Positions 28,842 through 38,523 of a stretch of DNA of 64,000 nucleotides are shown here, piece by piece (within the stretch, counting starts at the first letter, position 1; every line of letters starts with the position of its first letter). The DNA is taken from NCBI GenBank assembly GCA_028687935.1, contig JAQTZE010000005.1:124001-188000 (forward strand), written 5' to 3'. The stretch comes from Sulfurimonas sp. GTDB lineage: Bacteria; Campylobacterota; Campylobacteria; Campylobacterales; Sulfurimonadaceae. The notes beneath the pieces were generated by a model, which had not been told where the DNA came from, searched no databases, and worked only from the letters and a program-made list of their open reading frames with translations. The position numbers and the translations under genes are program-made.

Positions 28842-31397
28842 TTGAAATCAATTTTAGCCGCCTTACTGCTCGCCTCGCTCTTACAAATCTTCCTTTGGGT
28901 AAACAATGTCGATAAAATTGTTTCGCCTCCAGATGCTGAAAATCTCATCAAATCACTCTCCTACGCGCCCTATAAAAGTGCAGACAAGACGCTTCTCAGT
29001 GATAAAGAGATTTTGCGTGACTTAACACTCATCAGCAAGTTTACAAAAAAGATCCGCGTCTACTCTTCTGAAGATGCTGCAGCCGTATTGCCTCAGGCAA
29101 GAAAGCTCAACATGCAGGTTCACTACGGTATGTGGCTCTCAGGTGACCCTGAAAACAACAGACAAGAGATAGAACTGGCTAAAAAACTTATTCCAGAGTA
29201 CTATCCAACTATCTCTTCTGTTATCGTCGGGAATGAGGTCTTGCTCCGCGGGGACCTTGAAGTCGAAGAGCTTATAGAGATCATCCGTGACTTTAAAAAA
29301 GTGCTTGCCGAACAAGAAAAAAAGACACCGCTTCGATACCATCAGCCGCGTGTTACAACTGCTGAGATTTGGAATCTTTGGATAGAAAATCCGGAGCTTG
29401 CCCAAGAAGTTGACTTTATCAATATCCACGTACTTCCATACTGGGAAAAGATAAAAGCGCAAGAGTTTGTGCCATATTTTAAAAATATCTATCACAATGT
29501 AAGCGCTGCGTTTCCAAATAAACGTGTCACAATCGGAGAGTTCGGCTGGCCAAGTCAAGGGTATAATAACCAAGGCTCTGTTGCGAGTGCAGAAAATCAA
29601 GCCACAGTTGTACGAAGATTTTTGATTCTTGCAAAAGAAGAGAGTTTTCAATACAACCTTCTTGAAGCATTTGATCAGCCTTGGAAAGGTATCCATGAGG
29701 GAAATGTCGGACAATATTGGGGTATTTTTGATGCAGAACGCAATCAAAAATTTGAGTTCCAAGGTTCAGTTCTTATAGAGCCATACTGGTTTATGCAGAT
29801 GAGTGCGGCTGCGTTTATCGGTGCACTTTTGACATTCTTCGGACTGCGTAACCAGCGTATGAACTTTATGCATGCTATCACCTATGGTCTAGCGGCGCAA
29901 GGTATCTCTTTTGGTATCGTTATGTCGGCTATCTATCCATTTATACACTATATGAACTTCGGTATGTGGGTGATGTGGGGAATGGGTACGCTGCTTATGA
30001 TACCGCTGACTGTTATCACCCTTGCAAAAGCAAATGAGCTTTTCAAATGTACACTTGGTAGACGTCCAAAAAGACTGATCCCACTTGACCTACAGTCCAA
30101 TCATGTCCCAATGGTAAGTATCCACGTTCCAGCCTATAAAGAGCAGCCGCACGTACTTGAAGAGACGCTTGTAGCGCTCTCAAACCTTAACTACACAAAC
30201 TTTGAAGTACTTGTAATTATCAATAATACTCCAGAAGATTACTACAAAGCACCTATCAAAAAGCTCTGTAAAGAACTTGGAGAGCGTTTTGTCTATCTAG
30301 ATATTGAGTGTACAGGATTTAAAGCAGGTGCTCTCAATAAAGCCCTCTCCTCTGCGAGCAGTGACACGGAGATACTCGCTGTTATCGACGCCGATTATGT
30401 TATCTCTCCAAACTGGCTTGTCGATCTTGTGCCTATTTTTGATGATGAAAAAGTAGCGATGGTTCAAGCACCTCAAGATCACCGTGATGGCAATGAATCT
30501 CTTCTCAAAACAGCAATGAATGCGGAATACGCAGGCTTTTTCGATATCGGAATGGTTGAGCGTAATGAAGAAAACGCAATCGTAGCACACGGAACGATGC
30601 TTATGATCCGTAAGTCTGCGTTTGATGAAGTCGGTCAGTGGAATACTGATACCATCGTTGAAGACAGTGAACTTGGTCTTAGACTCTTTGAGGCTGGTTA
30701 TTCTGCACACTATACAAACAGAAGATATGGTCATGGATTACTTCCAGATACTATTGAGGCCTTTAAAACGCAGCGTCACCGCTGGGCTTATGGAGCGATA
30801 CAAATCCTTAAAAAACACTGGCCACACTTTATGCCATCGTCCAAAACGCTTACAAAAGCACAAAAACACCACTTTATTACAGGATGGTTTTTCTGGCTCT
30901 CTGACGCGCTTGGCCCTGTTACTGCAGTACTCAATATTGTCTGGGTTCCAGTTATCATCTTTGTTGGGGTTACGATACCGACCATCGCACTCACCGTGCC
31001 GATTTTGACCGCGTTCTTAGTCAATGTCATTCATGCTTTTGTTCTCTATCGTACACGTGTGAAGGTGAGTTTTTACCACTCTCTCTTGGGCGCAATTGCC
31101 GCAATGAGTCTGCAACTTACTATTTTTAAAGCTGTGTATGATGGATTTGTCAAAGATAGACTTCCTTTTAAACGTACAGAAAAAGGTGGTAACACGAAAA
31201 AAATATCAACGGATAATTCAAATCAGGAAGCTATTTTGGCTTTCTTATTGATAGGTTCGTTTACAGCGCTTATTATGACTAATGAACAGGAGATTGTGGA
31301 GGTGTATGTATTTGCTTCGACACTTCTGGTTCAAAGTGTTCCTTATGTCTCAGCTATGATTTTAAAGGCTATTGAGAAAGTTTCTCTCAAAGCCTAA
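28842..31397 (+). CDS. GH17-GT2 fusion, beta-glucan synthase NdvB-like
   Basis: 851 residues. After an N-terminal membrane segment lies a glycoside hydrolase 17-like domain (about 35-300) with catalytic Glu candidates in VGNEVLLRG near 129 and IGEFGWPS near 230. Membrane helices follow (about 315-395), then a family 2 glycosyltransferase domain (about 425-650) with AVIDADYVIS, VEDSELGLRLF and the QRHRW motif, and further helices. The same order is known in the Pseudomonas aeruginosa NdvB glucan synthase, so a cyclic or linear beta-1,3-glucan product is the best guess. TTG start after AGGA. Stand-alone gene ending in a hairpin. Confidence 0.82.
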   Translation: MKSILAALLLASLLQIFLWVNNVDKIVSPPDAENLIKSLSYAPYKSADKTLLSDKEILRDLTLISKFTKKIRVYSSEDAAAVLPQARKLNMQVHYGMWLSGDPENNRQEIELAKKLIPEYYPTISSVIVGNEVLLRGDLEVEELIEIIRDFKKVLAEQEKKTPLRYHQPRVTTAEIWNLWIENPELAQEVDFINIHVLPYWEKIKAQEFVPYFKNIYHNVSAAFPNKRVTIGEFGWPSQGYNNQGSVASAENQATVVRRFLILAKEESFQYNLLEAFDQPWKGIHEGNVGQYWGIFDAERNQKFEFQGSVLIEPYWFMQMSAAAFIGALLTFFGLRNQRMNFMHAITYGLAAQGISFGIVMSAIYPFIHYMNFGMWVMWGMGTLLMIPLTVITLAKANELFKCTLGRRPKRLIPLDLQSNHVPMVSIHVPAYKEQPHVLEETLVALSNLNYTNFEVLVIINNTPEDYYKAPIKKLCKELGERFVYLDIECTGFKAGALNKALSSASSDTEILAVIDADYVISPNWLVDLVPIFDDEKVAMVQAPQDHRDGNESLLKTAMNAEYAGFFDIGMVERNEENAIVAHGTMLMIRKSAFDEVGQWNTDTIVEDSELGLRLFEAGYSAHYTNRRYGHGLLPDTIEAFKTQRHRWAYGAIQILKKHWPHFMPSSKTLTKAQKHHFITGWFFWLSDALGPVTAVLNIVWVPVIIFVGVTIPTIALTVPILTAFLVNVIHAFVLYRTRVKVSFYHSLLGAIAAMSLQLTIFKAVYDGFVKDRLPFKRTEKGGNTKKISTDNSNQEAILAFLLIGSFTALIMTNEQEIVEVYVFASTLLVQSVPYVSAMILKAIEKVSLKA

Positions 31398-31407
31398 ACG
31401 CAATTCA

Positions 31408-31435
31408 TAAACGCAGCAACTCTTCGCTGCGTTTA
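31408..31435. terminator. Convergent terminator built from two inverted AAACGCAG words
   Basis: Perfect 10-base inverted repeat TAAACGCAGC (31408-31417) and GCTGCGTTTA (31426-31435), loop AACTCTTC, between two convergent genes. The stem is simply the genome's over-represented word in inverted pair, as seen with uptake sequences in Neisseria and Pasteurellaceae. Confidence 0.7.
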
Positions 31436-31443
31436 CAAACTCT

Positions 31444-33513
31444 CTAGCAGTTTATCACTTCTACTTTTATCGACTTAAACGCAGCCGTCATAATAACTTC
31501 ATCACTTTTATCTCCAAAGAGATTGTTTATCTTCGACTCAGCATGATGGAAAGTTGCAAAAAGTGTCTTTGGCTGTACCTTATCAGTAATTTTGATAGTA
31601 AGCGGATTCGTCTGCCCAAACTCACTTTTGAGGATAACTTTTTCACTCGTAAACTCATGGGCATCACCTTCGTGAACCAACAAGATATCTTCATCATAGC
31701 GTTTATTGAGATTGTGTGAACGTTTCGTCTGTGCCGCATTGTTATAATGTGCTATCGTTCTTCCAGTGGTAAGGTGATAGCCCGTGAGTGTTTTACCCAA
31801 TATCTCTTCGACCATACCGCGCAGTTTGTACTGGTGGTAGTGGAACTCACCCAAACCATCATCCGTTCTAAAGTCAAGCTGGTGGAGTATCGGAGTATCT
31901 TCTGTATGCACAGGCCACTGAAGACCGCGTTTTCTATGTCGTTCAAGTCTGACATAGGAAGCTCCACTAAAGCGTCTATAGGCAACTTCACGTACTTCAT
32001 CCCATACTTCATTTGAGTTTTTGTAGTTGTAGCTTCCACCCATTTTGTTGTCAAGCATCTGCAACACTTCCCAGTCATCTGGTAAGTCAGATTTGACAAG
32101 TGGCTGTGAAAGGTGCAGACGGCGCATTGCGTTTACATAAACACCCGTCTTCTCATAGGCAGACTTCACGCCGACGACGATATCTGCTTTGTTGGCAACA
32201 TCGGTCATAAAAAGTTCTTGGACAAAAAGAAGTTCAAGTTTTTCAAAAGCTCTATCTATTTTGTTAAGATTTGGATGGATATGTGTAATATCTTCACCGA
32301 TGTTCAACACCGCTTTTATCTCATCTCGAAGCATCGCATCAACTAATTGTGGCGTCATCAAGCCAACTTCTTTTGGCTCTTGATAGTCAGGATCATAATA
32401 TGGAAGCATTCCCATATCACATGTTCCTTGGACATTATTTTGTCCACGAAGCGGCATAAGCCCAGCTCCGCTTTTTCCGATATTTCCCGTCATAAGTGCA
32501 AGATGCACCATCGCCATAACTGCGTACGAGCCGTCAATATGTTCTGTGATACCAAGACCCCAGAAGATCATAGATTTTTTCAGAGCATACTCACGCGCGA
32601 TTTTACGTACCATTTTTGAGAGATATTCATATCCTTCTATCTTATTGAAGTAGTCTGGATTTGCATATTCATCTGCAAGTATTTTCGCCTTAAAGTCCAA
32701 AAAGCCTTTAGTTCTATCCGCCATAAAACTATCATCATATAACTCTTCATCGATGATGACATACGCGAGCATATTGAGAATCAGCAGATTCGCTTCATGT
32801 GGCATGATAGCCTTGTACTTTGCAAATCTGTGAAGTTTTATTTCACGCACATCAAAAACGGCAAGGTTATCATGCTCACGTGCCACATCGATAATACGGT
32901 TGGAAATAATTGGATGCGCTTCTGTCGTGTTGGAGCCAATGACGATCATAAACTCACAGTTGTAGATATCATTATAAGGATTCGTCGCAGCGCCCTCACC
33001 TATCGTTCTACGCATTCCTGAGAGGGATGGAGAGTGGCAAACGCGAGCACAGTTATCAACGTGAGGAGAGCCAAGAGTATGGCGTGTAAACTTTTGAAAG
33101 AGATAAGAACTCTCACAAGAAGTACGTGCACCACCGATTGAACAGACACTTTTGTCACCATATTTTGCTTGAATCTCTTTAAGCTTCATCGTAGCAGCAG
33201 TAGTCGCGCCATCGAGATTTGTCTCATACCAAGTGGCATCAAGATCTACAAGATTTGAAGCAAGCGCTTCTTTGATTGAAGGATTTTTTTCTAAAAAGCT
33301 TTTACGGATACGAGGAATACGCAGACGATCCTCAGCATCGACAAAATCAAAACCGTATTTACCCTTGATACAAAGCTTTCCCTGAGAGACGACTCCATCA
33401 GGATGCGCAAAGATACTCATAATCTTATTCTCTTTGACGTCAACGTTTGCTGCAATGTCACAGCCCGTACCACAGTAGGTACAAACGCTGTCTATTACCT
33501 CTATATTTTCCAT
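31444..33513 (-). CDS. Molybdopterin oxidoreductase, formate dehydrogenase alpha-like (Cys form)
   Basis: 689 residues of the FdhF/NarB/NapA superfamily. An N-terminal [4Fe-4S] motif CTYCGTGC near residue 11 and Cys of KLCIKG near 48 are followed by the Mo/W-bis-MGD domains; the active-site ligand in ARVCHSPSLSGM near 157 is Cys where E. coli FdhF has selenocysteine. The last 120 residues form the MopB C-terminal beta-barrel (TGRTIAHYNN). No electron-transfer or membrane subunits flank it, and no Tat signal is present, so it is a cytoplasmic orphan. Formate is the likely but unproven substrate. Confidence 0.82.
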   Translation of the reverse strand: MENIEVIDSVCTYCGTGCDIAANVDVKENKIMSIFAHPDGVVSQGKLCIKGKYGFDFVDAEDRLRIPRIRKSFLEKNPSIKEALASNLVDLDATWYETNLDGATTAATMKLKEIQAKYGDKSVCSIGGARTSCESSYLFQKFTRHTLGSPHVDNCARVCHSPSLSGMRRTIGEGAATNPYNDIYNCEFMIVIGSNTTEAHPIISNRIIDVAREHDNLAVFDVREIKLHRFAKYKAIMPHEANLLILNMLAYVIIDEELYDDSFMADRTKGFLDFKAKILADEYANPDYFNKIEGYEYLSKMVRKIAREYALKKSMIFWGLGITEHIDGSYAVMAMVHLALMTGNIGKSGAGLMPLRGQNNVQGTCDMGMLPYYDPDYQEPKEVGLMTPQLVDAMLRDEIKAVLNIGEDITHIHPNLNKIDRAFEKLELLFVQELFMTDVANKADIVVGVKSAYEKTGVYVNAMRRLHLSQPLVKSDLPDDWEVLQMLDNKMGGSYNYKNSNEVWDEVREVAYRRFSGASYVRLERHRKRGLQWPVHTEDTPILHQLDFRTDDGLGEFHYHQYKLRGMVEEILGKTLTGYHLTTGRTIAHYNNAAQTKRSHNLNKRYDEDILLVHEGDAHEFTSEKVILKSEFGQTNPLTIKITDKVQPKTLFATFHHAESKINNLFGDKSDEVIMTAAFKSIKVEVINC

Positions 33514-33533
33514 AGCAAAAATTCCCCAGACTT

Positions 33534-34265
33534 TTAGTTGATGGAGTTTACAATTCTTTCTCTTAATAATTGCGGAAGGAGTCTCAGCAGTGAAATGATT
33601 AAATAAAATCTAAGCGGAAAGGCGTAGAAACGCTTATCTTTCTCTATAGCACGCTTCATAATCTTGACTCCATCTTCTGTGCTGAGTAAAAATGGCATCT
33701 TAAAGCTGTTCTTAGCTGTGAGCTCACTTTTGATAAAACCAGGAAGCAAAGTTATAATCTTGATGCCCTCTTTTTTGTACTTATAGTGCAGTGCTTCAGC
33801 ATAGGCATTAAGTGCACGCTTGGATGAAGCGTAGGCTTTGGCACTTGGCATAGAGATGAGTGAAGCGAGTGAGGAGACGAAGACTATCTTGCCACTTTTT
33901 TGGGATAAAAAATGCGGGAGAAGAATCTCCAAAATAGCATGATTTGCGAGAAGATTTACATCATATAATCTTTTAAACGCAGCAAAAGGCGTTATCTCAG
34001 CAGAGTGCCCTAGTGAAATACCTGCGTTTAGTATCACCATATCTACAGCACCGATTGAACGGATTTTTTGTTGTAAGAGAGAAAAATCAGCAACATCAAC
34101 TACAAGGAGTTCTATACTTTTACATCTATTTTGGAGTTCATTTTTGAGTTTATGGAGCTTTTCTCCACGTCTCGCAAGAAGAATGAGTTCGACATCTGTG
34201 TTGGCATATTGACGGGCGAGCTCTGCACCTAAGCCGCTGCTCGCACCTGTGATAAGAATCTTCAA
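33534..34265 (-). CDS. Short-chain dehydrogenase/reductase
   Basis: 243 residues with the classical SDR signatures: cofactor motif TGASSGLG near residue 6, NAG near 80, catalytic Ser in VFVSSLASL and YASSKRALN (Tyr and Lys) near 145. The hydrophobic C-terminus (FYLIISLLRLLPQLL) may touch the membrane. Substrate not predictable. It follows hom by eight bases. Confidence 0.85.
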   Translation of the reverse strand: MKILITGASSGLGAELARQYANTDVELILLARRGEKLHKLKNELQNRCKSIELLVVDVADFSLLQQKIRSIGAVDMVILNAGISLGHSAEITPFAAFKRLYDVNLLANHAILEILLPHFLSQKSGKIVFVSSLASLISMPSAKAYASSKRALNAYAEALHYKYKKEGIKIITLLPGFIKSELTAKNSFKMPFLLSTEDGVKIMKRAIEKDKRFYAFPLRFYLIISLLRLLPQLLRERIVNSIN

Positions 34266-34273
34266 AGAGAGCC

Positions 34274-35533
34274 TTATACTATCCTAATCATCACAGGAGT
34301 TGATTTGATAAAGTCAAGCGCACTTAACTCTTTTATCATATCTTGGATATCTTTTTCCAGTGCTATATGCGTAGAGATAAGCAAGTTTGCAGAAGATTCT
34401 GAAGATGGACGCTGTAGCATTGTTTCAACAGATATATTGTGGAGTTCAAATACTTTTGTTATCTTTGCCAAAACACCTGCGCGGTCTGAGACATTGATAC
34501 GAAGATAATATTTTGAGTTGATATCGTCTGTCGTTTTGAGTCTAAGCGCACCTTCAAGTGGTTTGTCAAATCCAAGCATTGGCGCTTTTTTGCCCGCTCT
34601 TGCGATATCGATAATGTTTGCTATAACAGCACTCGCAGTAGCGTCACCGCCAGCTCCAGGACCATAGTAGAGTGTTTCACCTACTTTGTCACCCACAACA
34701 GAGATACCATTCATCACGCCATCTATCTTAGCGATCATCTTCTCTTTGCGAATAAGTGCTGCATGAACACGAAGTTCGACATCATTGCCATCTTTTTTTG
34801 CGATGCCTAGAAGCTTGATCGCATAACCAAACTCTTTTGCAAACGCAATGTCTTCTTGTGTCACATTTTGTATACCTTCGATAAGAATATCTTCAGGTTT
34901 TGCATCGATTCCATAAGCAATACTTGCTAGGATAAGAAGTTTGTGCGCAGCATCATAACCACCTACATCAAAGGTAGGATCCGCTTCTGCGTAGCCAAGT
35001 TTCTGTGCTTCTTTGAGGATGTCATCATATGCAACACCTTCATTTGTCATCTTTGTGAGCATGTAGTTACACGTGCCGTTCATGATACCCATGATTGATT
35101 CAATATGATTTGCGGAGAGACCATCGCGAAGTGCGTTGATGATTGGAATACCACCTGCAACACTCGCTTCATACTCAAACGCAATATCTTTTGCAAGTTC
35201 TTGAAGCTCATAGCGGTGATATGCTAGAAGTGCTTTATTTGCGGTGACCACAGCTTTGCCTTTGAGAAGTGCTTTTTTCACTACTTCAAAAGCATCTTCA
35301 ACGCCACCCATAAGCTCGACGACAACATCTATCTCCTCATCATCAAGCACATCATCGACATTGTCACTCAAAGGAATATTCAAGTCTCTTACTTTTTCAA
35401 GGTCTCGGACGATTCCCATCTTTACTTCGATAGCAACACCTGCACGCGCAGAAATCACATCAGCATTGTCTTTTAAAATTTGTGCGACACTTGTTCCAAC
35501 AGTTCCAACGCCTATAATTCCTACTTTTAACAT
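34274..35533 (-). CDS. hom: Homoserine dehydrogenase
   Basis: Reduces aspartate semialdehyde to homoserine for methionine and threonine. 419 residues: NAD(P)-binding GIIGVGTVGTSV at the start, the catalytic region GIMNGTCNYML near 148 and AEADPTFDVGGYDAAHK near 180, and a C-terminal ACT domain (from about 340) for feedback by an amino acid. Located directly after the aminotransferase gene on the same strand. Confidence 0.95.
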   Translation of the reverse strand: MLKVGIIGVGTVGTSVAQILKDNADVISARAGVAIEVKMGIVRDLEKVRDLNIPLSDNVDDVLDDEEIDVVVELMGGVEDAFEVVKKALLKGKAVVTANKALLAYHRYELQELAKDIAFEYEASVAGGIPIINALRDGLSANHIESIMGIMNGTCNYMLTKMTNEGVAYDDILKEAQKLGYAEADPTFDVGGYDAAHKLLILASIAYGIDAKPEDILIEGIQNVTQEDIAFAKEFGYAIKLLGIAKKDGNDVELRVHAALIRKEKMIAKIDGVMNGISVVGDKVGETLYYGPGAGGDATASAVIANIIDIARAGKKAPMLGFDKPLEGALRLKTTDDINSKYYLRINVSDRAGVLAKITKVFELHNISVETMLQRPSSESSANLLISTHIALEKDIQDMIKELSALDFIKSTPVMIRIV

Positions 35534-35556
35534 CTCTATCCTTTACTTTTTGCAAA

Positions 35557-36792
35557 CTATTTGTTTGCTGCATCCTCTTGCGGACAATTAAACTGCTTTA
35601 AAAACTCTTTGATATTTCTTGCCGCTTGACGGATACGGTTATCATTTTCAATAAGCGCTATACGAACATAACCCTCACCATACTCACCAAAACCGATACC
35701 AGGCGCTACGGCAACGTGTGCTTCACGCAAAAGTTTTTTCGCAAATTCTAATGAACCTAAATGCTCTGCACATTTAGGGATTTTTGCCCAAACGAACATA
35801 CTCGCCTGATTTTTTCTCACAGGCCAACCGATACGATTGAACGCATCGACCAAGATATCTTGACGGTGATCATACTTGTCAACAATATCTCTTACACACT
35901 GCTGATCACCGTTAAGTGCTACTGTAGCTGCAACTTGGATAGGCGTAAACATACCATAATCAAGCCATGACTTGATTTTTTGTAATGCGCCGATAAGTTT
36001 TTTATTTCCAACAAAATAACCAACGCGCCATCCAGCCATGTTATAGCTTTTTGAAAGTGTAAAACTCTCAACTGCCACGTCTTTTGCACCAGGAACACTC
36101 ATGATAGAAGGCGTCACATAGCCACCAAAAGTTATATCTCCATATGCGATATCCGAGATGATATAAAAACGCTCTTTTTTCGCCATGGCAACAAGTTGTA
36201 CATAGAACTCTTGTGTAACAGTCGCCGTTGTAGGGTTGTGAGGAAAGTTCACCAAAACATATTTTGGTCGTGGGCTTGTCTCTTTAAAAACTCTCTCAAG
36301 GTTTTGAAAAAACTTCGGCTCATCTACTTTATAATCCTCATCAAACTCCAAACCGAACTTCACAACATTACCACCAGCGAGGATAAACGCATAAGAGTGG
36401 ATAGGATATGTAGGGTCTGGAACGACTACCGTGTCCCCTGGATTTGTAATAGCGTATGCCAAGTGTGCGTAACCCTCTTTTGAACCAATAGTAGCTACAC
36501 ACTCTGTCATAGGATCAAGATCACAATCATAACGGCGTTTATACCAATCAGCGATTGCCATCAAAAGTTTAGGAATACCTTTTGAAGCAGAATAACCGTG
36601 TGTCTTTGTTTTTTGGGCTGATTCAATCAGTTTTTCACGTATGTGTTCTGGTGTATCACCATCTGGATTACCCATAGAAAAATCTATAACATCTTCGCCC
36701 GCGTGACGTTCTGCCATTTTCAAATCATTTACTTCTGCAAAAACGTATTTCGGGAGTCTGTTCATTCTATCAAAATGTATTTCGTCAAACAT
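35557..36792 (-). CDS. Class I/II aminotransferase, AlaC-like
   Basis: 411-residue PLP enzyme. Family motifs: FSMGNPDGDTP near 38, VVVPDPTYPIH near 122, NFPHNPTTA near 181, and the PLP lysine in TLSKSYNMAGWRVGYF near 243. The sequence resembles the E. coli AlaC (YfdZ) group, which makes alanine from pyruvate and glutamate; aspartate or diaminopimelate-pathway activity is an alternative given its place upstream of hom. Confidence 0.85.
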   Translation of the reverse strand: MFDEIHFDRMNRLPKYVFAEVNDLKMAERHAGEDVIDFSMGNPDGDTPEHIREKLIESAQKTKTHGYSASKGIPKLLMAIADWYKRRYDCDLDPMTECVATIGSKEGYAHLAYAITNPGDTVVVPDPTYPIHSYAFILAGGNVVKFGLEFDEDYKVDEPKFFQNLERVFKETSPRPKYVLVNFPHNPTTATVTQEFYVQLVAMAKKERFYIISDIAYGDITFGGYVTPSIMSVPGAKDVAVESFTLSKSYNMAGWRVGYFVGNKKLIGALQKIKSWLDYGMFTPIQVAATVALNGDQQCVRDIVDKYDHRQDILVDAFNRIGWPVRKNQASMFVWAKIPKCAEHLGSLEFAKKLLREAHVAVAPGIGFGEYGEGYVRIALIENDNRIRQAARNIKEFLKQFNCPQEDAANK

Positions 36793-36886
36793 TTATTTTC
36801 CTGCTTATGGGCCTTCTATTTCAGCCCTAAATTTATGAGTGGTATTTTAGCAAAAAAATTTGCAATTCAAGACCAAACTTTCTTTT

Positions 36887-37705
36887 TTATCTTGCCTCAA
36901 GCGGCTCAATAAACAACTCATCTTTGATATTTTTTAAAGTATACAAATCTGACACTTTCATGTATTTTGCATACTTAGGTACTTCAAGGTTTATTTGTGT
37001 CTGTTTTGCATCCATTTTAACCAGTTCTAAAAGGTGCAATGCCTTATCATAAAACGCAACATAAGGGTGCCACTCATTCCGTGCGGAGCTCTTAATACGG
37101 AGCTGATTTATTTTTGAAACTTCAAGCCAATGTGCATACAAAGAACGTTTGAGTTCCATACTATTACCACTTTGCAGAGTCTCTATATTTAAAAAAGCCT
37201 TCTGCATATCTACAGTATATTTCCACTCTTGCAGTGAGTTCATATCAATATCAATGATATTACACCCTTTTTTTGCAAGCTCATTTTGTAAGAGCATAGG
37301 ATCAGTTGCGTTTTCTGCAGTGAGAACTATCGACCACGTGAATTCGGAATTATCAAGATTTGAAGATTCGGTTACATAACGATAATAACCTATATCGCGG
37401 AGTGATTCACTCATTATACGAACGAAAAAAAGCGGTGAACCATTTGTTTTAAAGCGTAAATGCAGCTCTTGAGGTACTTTCAAAGAGAGATTTAAAAGTC
37501 CATTTTCTTTGAGTGTTTGCACAATCTTTACAGCATTAAGTCTTTCTTGATCATAAAAAGAGGATTTTGGAGAGAAAAGAATTTTAATATAGTCTTTGTT
37601 TTTATCATAGGTATGAGAGTCCATAAAAGACTCTATTTTATCATCAAGCAAATCGGCAAATGAAAAAGAGAAAAGCAAGAGTAAAAAAAATGATATTTTT
37701 ACCAT
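36887..37705 (-). CDS. Conserved epsilonproteobacterial exported protein
   Basis: 272 residues with an N-terminal signal peptide (ISFFLLLLFSFSFA) and no known domain that I recognise. One cysteine, mixed alpha/beta composition. Its ATG overlaps the stop of the upstream HTH-membrane protein gene by seven bases, so the two are coupled and probably act together in the envelope. I recall equivalent unnamed genes at the same place in Campylobacter jejuni. Confidence 0.7.
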   Translation of the reverse strand: MVKISFFLLLLFSFSFADLLDDKIESFMDSHTYDKNKDYIKILFSPKSSFYDQERLNAVKIVQTLKENGLLNLSLKVPQELHLRFKTNGSPLFFVRIMSESLRDIGYYRYVTESSNLDNSEFTWSIVLTAENATDPMLLQNELAKKGCNIIDIDMNSLQEWKYTVDMQKAFLNIETLQSGNSMELKRSLYAHWLEVSKINQLRIKSSARNEWHPYVAFYDKALHLLELVKMDAKQTQINLEVPKYAKYMKVSDLYTLKNIKDELFIEPLEAR

Positions 37706-38523
37706 GCTTGACCCTTATTAAACGTCTTAAACTCCTCCATAGAAAGTTGTTTCAGAGCACCCTCTTGATACAAGAACTGAACATTCTTACCCTTCTTAAA
37801 GTTTAGTTTTTTACCCTTTAGCTCTATTTCTATATTGCTATGTCCAAAACGCAGCAGCCAGCTTTTGCTCGGATCTAGTTCAAAAGTATCAAACAAAACA
37901 GTTTGTTTTTTTTCATCTGAACCAAGCTCAATATATCCAAACCAAATTTTTTCATTGGCTATAATTTTTAAAGAGTCCGTCTTCAAACTCTCTGCATTAA
38001 TCGGCTCAGTTGCAACTACTTCTTCTTGAATCGTTGCGTTTACTTCCGACTCTTTATCCGAGAAGTCACTGAGATTTTCATCCCACGCTGAGAGATTACT
38101 CTCACTCATATTGCTCTCAACCAAAGCTTCGATCTCTTGCGTGATACTCTCCACTTGTGTAGCATTTACATCTACCGTTGGAGTTTTTGTGTCTATATTA
38201 AAATAACTTACCAGCAGAAAAACAATCAAAACAACAAAGATATAGAGACCTTTTGAACTCTTTTTAGATTTTTTTTCAATAAAAACACTTGCAGGTTTGG
38301 TGGCTATATTTTGCTCATAATGTGCCAGAGCTTTTGTTCTGAGTTCACTTAAATCTATCTGATAATCTCGCTCGATGATTGATACAAAACCTAAAAACTG
38401 AACTTTTTGTACAACTTTAAAATTTTCATCTATCAATGCTTGCACATGTTGTTTTGAAATATGTGTCTCTTCGGAGACTTTTTGTGCACCAAGTTCTTTT
38501 AGTTTTGTAAATCCCTCACCCAT
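37699..38523 (-). CDS. Bitopic membrane protein with N-terminal HTH-like domain
   Basis: 274 residues: an N-terminal region (1-65) that looks like a helix-turn-helix (KVSEETHISKQHVQALIDE), a basic linker, one membrane helix (about 93-110, LYIFVVLIVFLLVSYF), an acidic periplasmic linker and a C-terminal beta-rich domain. The layout parallels RodZ and RsgI-like cell-shape proteins, but RodZ identity is not shown. Start overlaps the methylase stop by one base. Confidence 0.65.
   Translation of the reverse strand: MGEGFTKLKELGAQKVSEETHISKQHVQALIDENFKVVQKVQFLGFVSIIERDYQIDLSELRTKALAHYEQNIATKPASVFIEKKSKKSSKGLYIFVVLIVFLLVSYFNIDTKTPTVDVNATQVESITQEIEALVESNMSESNLSAWDENLSDFSDKESEVNATIQEEVVATEPINAESLKTDSLKIIANEKIWFGYIELGSDEKKQTVLFDTFELDPSKSWLLRFGHSNIEIELKGKKLNFKKGKNVQFLYQEGALKQLSMEEFKTFNKGQAW

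Noticed and set aside
29139-29762. 207-codon antisense frame in the GH17-GT2 gene
   Set aside because: The plus-strand frame carries complete catalytic motifs; the antisense product has no recognisable domain and no start signals.
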